From assembly GCA_902791785.1 (NCBI GenBank), contig CADAXH010000025.1:1-12129 (forward strand): DNA of 12,129 nt. The letters run 5' to 3'. Position numbers and translations under genes: made by a program. The notes under the pieces are model-generated. The model was not told the origin of the DNA and searched no databases. It saw nothing but the letters and a program-made list of their open reading frames with translations. This document shows, piece by piece, positions 6,299 to 12,129 of this stretch. The DNA comes from an uncultured Ruminococcus sp. (GTDB lineage: Bacteria > Bacillota > Clostridia > Oscillospirales > CAG-272). Positions within the stretch are counted from its first letter, which is position 1; every line of letters begins with the position of its first letter.

Positions 6299-7840
6299 TT
6301 AATAGTTATCGTCAATTGAAGCGAGCTTTTCTCTGTAAGCAGCAATCTTGTCTGTGCATGCTTTTGAGTATCTTGTTGCAGCGCTGACGTAGTTTCCGAT
6401 CTTGTTATCCATAACCATTGTTGCGATATATCCGTCAAAGTCTACAGCCATGCTTCCGATGTATCCGGGGTCATAACTGATTGAATTTGTGATAAGGTCA
6501 ACCATTTCACCTGATTCTTCATCACTTGCATATGTGTATTTATATGTGTTGAGGAATGCAGGGTATACAAGTTTGTATGAATGGTAAGCAAACAATGTGA
6601 GGAACTGAGCGATTACTTCCATGTTTTCATATGAAGTAGGAATGCTCAGGAATGTAGAATGGTTGTCAGGGAGATGATAGTATCTCTGCTGATCAGCTGA
6701 TACCATTGGCATCGGAAGTATACCAATTCTGAGGCTTTCAGCGGACTCGTATACTTCAAGCTGGCCCATAACGTTGGATACAAATAGTGTCGTTCCATTC
6801 ATCATGGCTTTGTCGCAGCTGGAATAACCTGTCTGGAGATAGCCTTCAGTCTTCGCGAGTTTTGCAGCAGCTTCCAGAGTGTCGATGCCTTTTGCATCGT
6901 TGAGGGCAGCTACAAAGTATCCGTCATATGTGTTTTCATTCTTTACAACATATCTGCGACCGCCTGCAAAGTACAGGTATCTCGGATTGTGAGCGGTTGA
7001 CATATATCCTAAGATATCTGAGTCAGATCCGTCTGAATATGAATATGTTGAGTCGCCGTTTGCATCGTATTTGATTTTGTCAATGAAGTCGATCATTGCA
7101 TCAAATGTCCATTCATAATCTCTGACCATCTGATAAATATCGATGTCTTCAAACTTTGAGTCATATACATCTTTGTTGTAATATGTGATCCATACTGCCT
7201 TCTTTGCACAAAGTGAGAAAGCTCCGCACATAGCGAAAAGTTTTCCGTCACATGTCAGATCATTGAAGAAGTTCTGGTCCCACCACGGCTGTGAGAAATC
7301 AACGTCGAATTTCAATACATTGTAATAGCTGTCGCTTGCTATACTCAAAACAGAATAAGCAGCTGTTGTACCAATATATTTCTGTTCTCCGGAAGCGATG
7401 CTTGCAGAATATGCGGAGCCGCCTGAAGAGTCAACCATGATTTCACAGTTGTAGAGCTGTTTCATAACAGCGTTTCTGTCAATTACAGCGTCATCAAGAG
7501 CATTTCCGGTAACTGACTCAACCCAGAAGTTCTTGTCGTCGTGCCAACCCTCAGCCGGGTCAGAAACTGTAGCATTGATAAGGAATGTCAATCCGCCAAA
7601 ATCAACATCTTCATATCCTTCCAGTTTTTCACGTCCGTTTGGTTCTCCTTTTGTTTCTGTTACTTCTTCGGTCGTGCTTGAGGTGTCATCTGTAACCTTG
7701 GTTTCTTGTGTCGTTGTTGTATCAACAGTGTCTTTCTGTGTTGTGGTATCGCTTTTCGCCGAATTACAGGAAACAGCAAATATTACAACAGAGAGGAGCA
7801 TTGCGACAGAAAGAAAAACGGTCAACAATTTTTTTGCCAT
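6299..7840 (-). CDS. Solute-binding-type lipoprotein, paralogue A
   Basis: This is a 513-residue exported lipoprotein. A signal peptide with KK at its start and a hydrophobic core (5-22) ends in lipobox AVSC, so C25 should be lipidated. A Thr/Ser/Glu-rich linker spans about 28-65. The mature domain opens with GYEDVDFGGLTFLINA (75-90) and includes PWWDQNFF (185-192), YYNKDVYDSKFEDIDIYQ, DYEWTFD and C-terminal SIDDNY. These match the large extracellular solute-binding proteins of Clostridia, which resemble family 1 sugar-binding proteins, so binding of a carbohydrate at the cell surface is the likely role. No permease or ATPase is adjacent and the ligand cannot be read from sequence. It is closest to paralogue B: 52 of the last 77 residues are identical by my count. 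AAGGGG lies eight bases before the ATG. It has its own promoter (7894-7922) and shares a terminator with recD2. Confidence 0.85.
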   Translation of the reverse strand: MAKKLLTVFLSVAMLLSVVIFAVSCNSAKSDTTTQKDTVDTTTTQETKVTDDTSSTTEEVTETKGEPNGREKLEGYEDVDFGGLTFLINATVSDPAEGWHDDKNFWVESVTGNALDDAVIDRNAVMKQLYNCEIMVDSSGGSAYSASIASGEQKYIGTTAAYSVLSIASDSYYNVLKFDVDFSQPWWDQNFFNDLTCDGKLFAMCGAFSLCAKKAVWITYYNKDVYDSKFEDIDIYQMVRDYEWTFDAMIDFIDKIKYDANGDSTYSYSDGSDSDILGYMSTAHNPRYLYFAGGRRYVVKNENTYDGYFVAALNDAKGIDTLEAAAKLAKTEGYLQTGYSSCDKAMMNGTTLFVSNVMGQLEVYESAESLRIGILPMPMVSADQQRYYHLPDNHSTFLSIPTSYENMEVIAQFLTLFAYHSYKLVYPAFLNTYKYTYASDEESGEMVDLITNSISYDPGYIGSMAVDFDGYIATMVMDNKIGNYVSAATRYSKACTDKIAAYREKLASIDDNY

Positions 7841-7862
7841 ATTTTTTACCCCTTGTTATATA

Positions 7863-7879
7863 TTGTGTTGTGAACACAA
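7863..7879 (-). repeat. Inverted repeat in the leader of lipoprotein A
   Basis: TTGTGTT (7863-7869) and AACACAA (7873-7879) form a perfect 7-bp inverted repeat with a 3-base centre. It lies between the predicted transcription start (near 7887) and the Shine-Dalgarno site (7849-7854). It could be a repressor site or a small leader hairpin; I cannot tell which. No copy is seen before paralogues B or C. Confidence 0.45.
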
Positions 7880-7893
7880 ATAGATTGTAAGAT

Positions 7894-7922
7894 ATTTTAT
7901 CATTATGCGACCATAAAATCAA
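7894..7922 (-). promoter_or_regulatory. Promoter of lipoprotein A
   Basis: On the minus strand a -35 TTGATT (7917-7922) and a -10 TAAAAT (7894-7899) are separated by exactly 17 bp. It follows the terminator of paralogue B, so gene A can be transcribed independently. Confidence 0.78.
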
Positions 7923-7948
7923 TAGAAATGACCATGAAAAAAGGACTG

Positions 7949-7977
7949 AAAAAGGACGGTTGTCTGAACAACCGCCC
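7949..7977 (-). terminator. Terminator of lipoprotein B
   Basis: In the minus-strand RNA GGGCGGUUGU pairs with ACAACCGUCC (one G-U pair) around loop UCAG, followed by UUUUU (7949-7953) and a second U run a few bases later. It starts about 20 nt after the TGA of paralogue B. Confidence 0.9.
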
Positions 7978-7996
7978 TCTTGTAAATTATTTATTA

Positions 7997-9562
7997 TCAA
8001 TAATTGTCATCAATTGCAGCTATTTTGTCTCTGTATTTTGCGATGTCGGCATCAATAGACTTTGTGAATCTTGCTGCTGCACTTGTATAGTTTCCGATTT
8101 TGTCATCGTTTATCATGGTTGCAACATATCCGTCAAAGTTGGCTGCAACGCCGCTAAGATATCCGGGGTCATAGCTGACCGTATTTGTTATGAGGTCAAC
8201 CATCTCGCCTGATTCTTCGTCACTTGCGTATGTGTATTTATATGTGTTGATAAACGCAGGATATACAATCTTGTATGAGTGGTAAGCGAACAGTGTCAAA
8301 AACTGTGCAATAACATCCATGTTTTCATATGCAGTAGGAATACTCAGGAATGTTGAATGATTGTCCGGAAGATGATAATAATGATGCTGTGAAGCCGTTG
8401 GCATTGGCATGGGAAGAATTCCGATTCTCAGATTTTCAGCATTATCATAAGTTTCAAGCTGACCCATTACGTTTGAAACAAACAGAGTCGTACCATTGAT
8501 CACAGCGGTATCGCATCTAGTGTATCCTTCAGACAGATATCCTTCAGTTTTTACCAGACGCGCAGCAGCCTGCATTGTATCGATGGCTTTGGGGTCATTC
8601 AGGGTGCTTACAAAGTATCCGTCATATGACGTGGAAGTCTTTGAAACATATTTAAGGCCGCCCGCATAATACAGATATCTTGGGTTATGTGCTGTAGACA
8701 TATATCCGAGTATGTCGGCATCGGCTCCATCAGTGAAAGTGTATGCTGAGTCGCCGTTTGCATCATATTTGATCTGTTCAATGAACTCTGATATTTTATC
8801 AAATGTCCATTCATAATCCCTGACTATCTGATAAATGTCTATGTCTTTGAATTTTGTATCATACACATCTTTGTTGTAGTAGCAAATCCACACTGCTTTT
8901 TTAGGAACAAGAGTGAAGGAGCCGCACAGAGCGAACAACTTGCTGTCGCATGTCATATCCTCAAAGAAATTCTGATCCCACCAGGGCTGAGTGTAATCTA
9001 TGTCAAACTTCAGCACATTGTAATACTTGTCGCTTGCCATTGAAAATATGGACCAGGCAGCAAACGTTGTCCCTATATATTTCTGATCTCCTGAAGCTAT
9101 GCTCGCCTGATAAGCAGAACCGCCTGAAGCATCAACTGCAATCTCGCAATTGTAGAGTTGCTTCATTACGTTGTTTCTCTCATATACTGCATCATCTACT
9201 GCATTGCCTGTAACATTTTCAACCCAGATTGTGTAGTCGTCACGCCAAGGCTTGAAAATGTCTACTGCTGTTGCATTAATAAGGAATGTGAGTCCGCCAA
9301 AATCAACATCTTCATATCCTTCCATCTTTTCGCGTCCGTTAGGTTCGGATGTTTCAGTCGTCTCTTCTGCGGTTGTTTCAGTTGTTGCTGCGTCAGTGGC
9401 AGTATCCGTGACTTTGTCTGTTTCCTTTGATGTCGTCACGTTTTCCGTAGTTTCATTATGGGTTGTTGTTTCGGTTTTTGATGATCCGCATGAAACTGCA
9501 AACAGAACTACCGACATTAACATGGCAACAGAAATAATGATTGTGAGTGCCTTTCTTAACAT
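7997..9562 (-). CDS. Solute-binding-type lipoprotein, paralogue B
   Basis: This is a 521-residue exported lipoprotein and the nearest relative of paralogue A. The signal peptide starts MLRKALTIII and ends in lipobox AVSC (C25). The low-complexity Thr/Glu/Ala linker (about 29-72) is the longest of A and B and contains repeated TTETT/TDTATDAAT-like runs. The mature part carries GYEDVDFGGLTFLINA (82-97), PWWDQNFF (193-200), YYNKDVYDTKFKDIDIYQ, and C-terminal AIDDNY. It probably sits on the outer face of the membrane and binds a solute, most plausibly a sugar; the ligand is unknown. AAGGAGA (9572-9578) lies nine bases before the ATG. It has its own presumed promoter and a strong terminator, so it is not simply cotranscribed with A or C. 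Most A/B differences are conservative, suggesting a fairly recent duplication kept under selection. Confidence 0.85.
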   Translation of the reverse strand: MLRKALTIIISVAMLMSVVLFAVSCGSSKTETTTHNETTENVTTSKETDKVTDTATDAATTETTAEETTETSEPNGREKMEGYEDVDFGGLTFLINATAVDIFKPWRDDYTIWVENVTGNAVDDAVYERNNVMKQLYNCEIAVDASGGSAYQASIASGDQKYIGTTFAAWSIFSMASDKYYNVLKFDIDYTQPWWDQNFFEDMTCDSKLFALCGSFTLVPKKAVWICYYNKDVYDTKFKDIDIYQIVRDYEWTFDKISEFIEQIKYDANGDSAYTFTDGADADILGYMSTAHNPRYLYYAGGLKYVSKTSTSYDGYFVSTLNDPKAIDTMQAAARLVKTEGYLSEGYTRCDTAVINGTTLFVSNVMGQLETYDNAENLRIGILPMPMPTASQHHYYHLPDNHSTFLSIPTAYENMDVIAQFLTLFAYHSYKIVYPAFINTYKYTYASDEESGEMVDLITNTVSYDPGYLSGVAANFDGYVATMINDDKIGNYTSAAARFTKSIDADIAKYRDKIAAIDDNY

Positions 9563-9617
9563 AATAGTGCTTCTCCTTTTAAAAAGTGATTCAAAGCATT
9601 TTTTATCTTTCGTAATA

Positions 9618-9646
9618 ATTCTAGCACCTCAAAGGACAATTTTCCA
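9618..9646 (-). promoter_or_regulatory. Probable promoter of lipoprotein B
   Basis: On the minus strand TGGAAA (9641-9646), 17 bp, then TGC-extended -10 TAGAAT (9618-9623). The same TGGAAA-N17-TAGAAT layout with a TGn extension is found before the rrf2 gene. The -35 begins only 2 bp from the T run of the preceding terminator. Confidence 0.55.
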
Positions 9647-9647
9647 C

Positions 9648-9684
9648 AAAAAAAACACAGCCATGCCAATTTGGCACGGCTGTG
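9648..9684 (-). terminator. Terminator of lipoprotein C
   Basis: In the minus-strand RNA CACAGCCGUGCC (9673-9684) pairs with GGCAUGGCUGUG (9656-9667), including one G-U pair, around a 5-nt loop; eight T residues follow (9648-9655). It lies 36 nt after the TAA of paralogue C and is the strongest terminator in the window. Confidence 0.94.
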
Positions 9685-9720
9685 TAAGTCAACCAGTAAT
9701 CAATTCTTCAGAATATGATA

Positions 9721-11277
9721 TTAATAGTTGTCGTCAATAGCTTCGATTGTTTCGATGTATTGCTGAACCTTTTCTGTGGTTGAAGCATCATATCTTCTGG
9801 AAGCAACTGTGTACTGATTCTTCTTGTTGGTAATCATTGTGCTGATGTAACCATCCATTTCGATTGAGAAGCTGCCGAGGTAGCCCGGATCGAATACACG
9901 GCTGTCAATGATGATATCAACCATCTCTGCAGAATCTTCATCACTTGCGTAAGAATACTTATATGTATTGATATATGCAGGTCTTACAAGCATTGATGAA
10001 TGATATGCAAGAAGTGTAAGGAAGTCAGCAAGTACATCCATATCTGAGAAAGAAGTAGGAATGCACATGAAAGCTGCACGGTTGTTTACGTAGCAGTGAT
10101 ATTCTGCCTGTCCCTCAGCATAGAGCGGATGCGGGAGGATACCAACTCTGAGGTTTTCAGCGCCTGCCATTCTTCTCAGAACGTCAAGAACTTCTCCGGC
10201 GAACAGTGTTGTTCCGTTCTGGATAGCTTTCTGAACGTTTGAATAACCGCCTGAAATGTATCCCTGCATGTTGCATACTTCAATGAGTTTGTCAATTACG
10301 TCGATTGCACTCGGCTGATTGCCCAGAGCTGAAACAAATGAACCATTAGTTGTCTGTTCAGTCTTTGTAACATATCTCAGACCTGCAGCGAAATACAGAC
10401 CTCTGTCATTATGAGCTGTTGTCATCATGCCGACTGTATCAGCATCAGCTCCCTCTGAGAATTCGTATACGGAGTCGCCGTTAGCATCATTTTTGACTTT
10501 GTCAATCATTTCAGCCATTACGTCGATTGTCCATTTCTTGTCTCTTACCAGCTGATAAATATCTGTGTCAGAGAATTTGGATTCATATACGTCCTTGTTG
10601 TAGAACATGATCCAAGTTGCGCTCATTGCATGGAGTGAATAGTCGCCTATAATACCAAACAATTTGCCGTTGCAGCTTGAGTCCATGATGAAGTTCTGAT
10701 CCCACCATGGCTGTGTCCAGTCAACATCGAGCTTGAGCAGGTTGTAGAAGTTGCCGTTTTTGAAAGCGCCGTAAAGGTTGTATTCAGATGAAGCTGCGAT
10801 GTATTTGTCGTCGCCTGATGCAACAGCTGCGTTAAAACCATTGTCCCAGCCGCCATCATCTACTTCAATTGAGCATGAGTAGAGTTCAGCCATAACACGG
10901 TTTCTTTCATAAACTGCATCGTTGATAGCGTCATTTGTAATGCCTTCAACCCAGAAGTCAGCGGCATCAGCCCAGTCTGCGTCTTCGTCATGACAAGAAG
11001 CTATCAAGAATGTTCTGCCACCGAAGTTGACATCTTCATAACCCGGGAGTACTTCTTTACCTGTGAGTTCTGTTGTTACATCCTCTTCGGTTACAGTAGT
11101 AACTGTCTCGGTTTCGTCAGCTACTGTAGTAGGTGTATCAGTGCCCTTGTTTGTTGTTGTTTCAACAGATGGTTTCTGTGTTGTGGTGTCAGATGTGTTG
11201 CCGCCACATGAAACAGCAAAAGCGAGAACTGAAACCAACATAACAATAGCTAAAACGATAGTAGCAATTCTTTTCAT
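9721..11277 (-). CDS. Solute-binding-type lipoprotein, paralogue C (divergent copy)
   Basis: This 518-residue lipoprotein is of the same family as A and B but clearly more diverged. The signal peptide MKRIATIVLAIVM ends in lipobox AVSC (C24). A Thr-rich linker spans about 28-72, and the mature domain opens with GYEDVNFGGRTFLIAS (79-94). It keeps the shared core: PWWDQNF (190-196), FYNKDVYESKFSDTDIYQLVRD, KYSYASDEDSAEMVDII and AIDDNY at the end. The usual neighbours of a transporter are absent. AAGGAGA (11287-11293) lies nine bases before the ATG. Unlike A and B it has a long leader of about 160 nt with strong predicted secondary structure and a palindrome near its promoter, so it is probably regulated differently. 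The rrf2 regulator is the next gene upstream but is separated by a terminator. Confidence 0.85.
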   Translation of the reverse strand: MKRIATIVLAIVMLVSVLAFAVSCGGNTSDTTTQKPSVETTTNKGTDTPTTVADETETVTTVTEEDVTTELTGKEVLPGYEDVNFGGRTFLIASCHDEDADWADAADFWVEGITNDAINDAVYERNRVMAELYSCSIEVDDGGWDNGFNAAVASGDDKYIAASSEYNLYGAFKNGNFYNLLKLDVDWTQPWWDQNFIMDSSCNGKLFGIIGDYSLHAMSATWIMFYNKDVYESKFSDTDIYQLVRDKKWTIDVMAEMIDKVKNDANGDSVYEFSEGADADTVGMMTTAHNDRGLYFAAGLRYVTKTEQTTNGSFVSALGNQPSAIDVIDKLIEVCNMQGYISGGYSNVQKAIQNGTTLFAGEVLDVLRRMAGAENLRVGILPHPLYAEGQAEYHCYVNNRAAFMCIPTSFSDMDVLADFLTLLAYHSSMLVRPAYINTYKYSYASDEDSAEMVDIIIDSRVFDPGYLGSFSIEMDGYISTMITNKKNQYTVASRRYDASTTEKVQQYIETIEAIDDNY

Positions 11278-11309
11278 TGTGTTTCGTCTCCTTAAAAATT
11301 TAGTCGAAT

Positions 11310-11417
11310 GAACAACACTTAAAATTGTGCTTCCTGCTTAAGTACTTTCGCAGGCAATCCCCGTTGTTCGTGCGGTTTGCAAACGTGAATGAATCCGTGC
11401 TACAGACCATTTCACGT
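11310..11417 (-). promoter_or_regulatory. Structured 5' leader of lipoprotein C, candidate cis-regulatory RNA
   Basis: In the minus-strand RNA, hairpin 1 pairs ACGUGAA (11411-11417) with UUCACGU (11383-11389). Its interior GUCUGU/ACGGAU extends the stem with G-U pairs. Further on, outer stem GAACAAC (11363-11369) pairs with GUUGUUC (11310-11316). Inside it CCUGC (11350-11354) pairs with GCAGG (11333-11337). ACUUAA (11338-11343), in that loop and directly abutting GCAGG, pairs with UUAAGU (11317-11322), making an H-type pseudoknot. A competing longer hairpin, AGUACUUAA with UUAAGUGUU, is also possible. The leader then runs to AAGGAGA without a terminator, so any control would be of translation or stability. 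I do not recognise it as a known riboswitch class. All pairings are by eye. Confidence 0.45.
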
Positions 11418-11426
11418 CTACATTAA

Positions 11427-11448
11427 AATAGATTGGTACCAAACTATT
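11427..11448. repeat. 22-bp near-perfect palindrome at the lipoprotein C promoter, candidate operator
   Basis: The sequence is AATAG-A-TTGGTACCAA-A-CTATT: fully symmetric around GGTACC except for one mismatched pair (11432/11443). It has no loop, so it looks like a site for a dimeric DNA-binding protein and not an RNA hairpin. It overlaps the -10 region and the presumed transcription start of lipoprotein C. Confidence 0.55.
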
Positions 11449-11456
11449 CTATAGCA
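11446..11456 (-). promoter_or_regulatory. Possible promoter of lipoprotein C
   Basis: The minus strand reads TGC-TATAGAAT, which offers an extended -10 (TATAGA, 11448-11453) or the TAGAAT form (11446-11451) also seen before lipoprotein B and rrf2. No good -35 hexamer sits at 17 bp. The end of the hexamer overlaps the 22-bp palindrome. Confidence 0.42.
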
Positions 11457-11511
11457 AATATGGTAACATAATTAATTATAAAAATCAATAGAGAAAGGGC
11501 ATGAAGCAGAC

Positions 11512-11544
11512 AAAAAAACACAGACAAACCGATGGTCGTCTGTG
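11512..11544 (-). terminator. Terminator of the rrf2 gene
   Basis: In the minus-strand RNA CACAGAC (11538-11544) pairs with GUCUGUG (11519-11525), extended inward by GACC/GGUU with one bulge. Seven T residues follow (11512-11518). It begins about 16 nt after the TGA of the regulator and separates it from lipoprotein C. Confidence 0.9.
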
Positions 11545-11560
11545 CAAAAAAAGTATGTTA

Positions 11561-11956
11561 TCAGAGCATTGAAGTCAATTTGACACTATCGAAATATTCG
11601 TTGATTATTCGGTCGGCTTCCTGCCAGATTTTTATACTGTTGCAGTTTTCTATTTTTTCACATTGTCCGTTCTCCGTAAGGCATGAAACAGGGGAGAGTG
11701 AACCTTCAGTAAGCCTCAGGATTGTCCCGATATTGTATTCATCCGGTGATTTGGTCAATCTGTATCCGCCGCCTTTTCCTCTCTGACCTTCGATCAGATT
11801 ATCGGAAACCAGTGACCTGATAATATTTTCAAGGTATTTTTCGTATATTTCCTGTCTGTTGGCAATATCCTGCAGTGAAATATATCCCTGACCATAGTGT
11901 TCGGCCAAATCAATCATTACCTTTAATGCATACCTGCCTTTTGTTGATACAAGCAT
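11561..11956 (-). CDS. Rrf2-family transcriptional regulator, IscR-like with three cysteines
   Basis: This is a 131-residue DNA-binding regulator. The N-terminal winged helix begins MLVSTKGRYALKVMIDLA, with ISLQDIANRQEI (26-37) and YLENIIRSLVSDNLI (41-55) as helix-turn-helix elements and GKGGGYRL (60-67) as the wing. C92, C99 and C105 (C-X6-C-X5-C) resemble the [2Fe-2S] ligands of IscR and related Rrf2 sensors, so iron-sulfur or redox sensing is likely but inferred. The tail YFDSVKLTSML is typical of the clostridial members. AAGGAG (11965-11970) lies eight bases before the ATG. A cysteine desulfurase/scaffold operon, often next to such genes, is not present: downstream are a terminator and lipoprotein C, upstream a divergent tRNA gene. 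Cysteine-metabolism regulators (CymR) are the main alternative, but they generally lack this cysteine triad. Confidence 0.9.
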   Translation of the reverse strand: MLVSTKGRYALKVMIDLAEHYGQGYISLQDIANRQEIYEKYLENIIRSLVSDNLIEGQRGKGGGYRLTKSPDEYNIGTILRLTEGSLSPVSCLTENGQCEKIENCNSIKIWQEADRIINEYFDSVKLTSML

Positions 11957-11980
11957 TTAGAAAGCTCCTTGTTTTTTGTT

Positions 11981-12003
11981 TTCATTAATTCTATCACAAT
12001 GAA
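11981..12003. repeat. Inverted repeat over the rrf2 -10 region, possible autoregulatory site
   Basis: TTCATT (11981-11986) and AATGAA (11998-12003) are perfect inverted arms with an 11-bp spacer, flanking the TAGAAT -10 box of rrf2. Rrf2 proteins often control their own gene, so this could be such an operator. It is AT-rich and short, and it does not resemble the 22-bp palindrome before lipoprotein C. Confidence 0.3.
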
Positions 12004-12016
12004 CCGTTTTTTTCCA
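11988..12016 (-). promoter_or_regulatory. Promoter of the rrf2 gene
   Basis: On the minus strand TGGAAA (12011-12016), 17 bp, then -10 TAGAAT (11988-11993) with a TGA extension (11994-11996). Its -35 lies 11 bp from the -35 of the divergent tRNA promoter. Confidence 0.6.
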
Positions 12017-12027
12017 TTATTTTTTTA

Positions 12028-12056
12028 TTGCAAAAGGAAAACAGTTATGATATAAT
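12028..12056 (+). promoter_or_regulatory. Promoter of the tRNA-Glu gene
   Basis: -35 TTGCAA (12028-12033), 17 bp, then perfect -10 TATAAT (12051-12056) with the TGA extension (12048-12050). The tRNA starts 10 bp after the -10, so the transcript has almost no 5' leader. Confidence 0.85.
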
Positions 12057-12065
12057 CACAACGCT

Positions 12066-12129
12066 GGCCCATTAGTCAAGCGGCTAAGACGTCGCCCTCT
12101 CACGGCGAAGGCATGGGTTCGATTCCCGT
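12066..12129 (+). tRNA. tRNA-Glu (anticodon CTC), 3' end outside window
   Basis: The sequence folds as a cloverleaf: acceptor 5' strand GGCCCAT, D arm GTC-AAGCGGCTAA-GAC, anticodon stem TCGCC/GGCGA with loop CTCTCAC (anticodon CTC, reading GAG), a 4-nt variable loop, and T arm ATGGG-TTCGATT-CCCGT. The window ends exactly after the T stem, so the 3' acceptor strand and discriminator are missing. The anticodon makes this tRNA-Glu. Confidence 0.96.

Noticed and set aside
6299..11277. The three-lipoprotein array as a mobile or phase-variable cassette
   Set aside because: There are no transposase, recombinase, terminal repeats or long identical DNA blocks at the gene borders, and the copies differ along their whole length, so ordinary tandem duplication is enough.
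7533..11311. Plus-strand open frames opposite the N-terminal parts of the lipoproteins (7533-7883, 9252-9740, 11063-11311)
   Set aside because: They recur because the signal peptide and Thr-rich linker read as Ser/Val-rich sequence on the other strand. None has a ribosome binding site and they would be antisense to clear genes.
11310..11417. The lipoprotein C leader as a known riboswitch (c-di-GMP, preQ1, fluoride, SAM, FMN) or a hammerhead ribozyme
   Set aside because: The conserved cores I know for these classes are not visible, so I report it only as an unassigned structured RNA.

Overview
The window looks like chromosomal DNA of a low-to-moderate GC Firmicute, most likely a gut- or rumen-type Clostridia (Ruminococcaceae/Oscillospiraceae-like). 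The grounds are a fusA-tuf pair ending a str-type operon, strong AGGAGG-type ribosome binding sites, an FMN riboswitch in front of ribU, an uninterrupted recD2, a short Gram-positive-type signal peptidase, and large Thr-rich lipoproteins of a solute-binding type common in uncultured Clostridia. The lineage is inferred from gene content by eye.

Left third (1-3350), plus strand: the 3' end of fusA (EF-G), tuf (EF-Tu), a GC-rich hairpin, then an FMN (RFN) riboswitch with a visible terminator and a competing antiterminator stem. The riboswitch controls ribU (riboflavin ECF transporter S-component) and, 13 nt downstream, a COG2426-type small membrane protein. A bidirectional hairpin terminator closes this unit against the converging signal peptidase gene.

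Middle (3353-6290): a type I signal peptidase gene (minus strand, TTG start set by a perfect AGGAGG) and recD2 (plus strand) diverge from a shared 171-bp promoter region. RecD2 ends in a second bidirectional terminator.

Right half (6299-11277), minus strand: three paralogous lipoproteins of about 515 residues in tandem. Each has a lipobox, a Thr/Ser/Glu-rich linker, a PWWDQN(F) core motif and a C-terminal IDDNY. Each seems to be its own transcription unit with its own Shine-Dalgarno sequence and terminator. No permease or ATPase gene lies beside them. The most upstream copy (9721-11277) has a 22-bp near-palindrome at its presumed promoter and a structured leader of about 160 nt, in which I can draw a long hairpin and an H-type pseudoknot closed by an outer stem. 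This leader is the best candidate for something undescribed.

Upstream of the array (11561-11956, minus) is an Rrf2-family regulator with the three-cysteine pattern of [2Fe-2S] IscR-type proteins. It has its own terminator, and its promoter is back-to-back with that of a plus-strand tRNA-Glu(CTC) gene cut off by the window end. No gene-free stretch exceeds 300 bases; the longest is 11278-11560 (283 bp), holding the rrf2 terminator and the promoter, palindrome and leader of the third lipoprotein. I saw no CRISPR array, insertion sequence, phage gene or att site.
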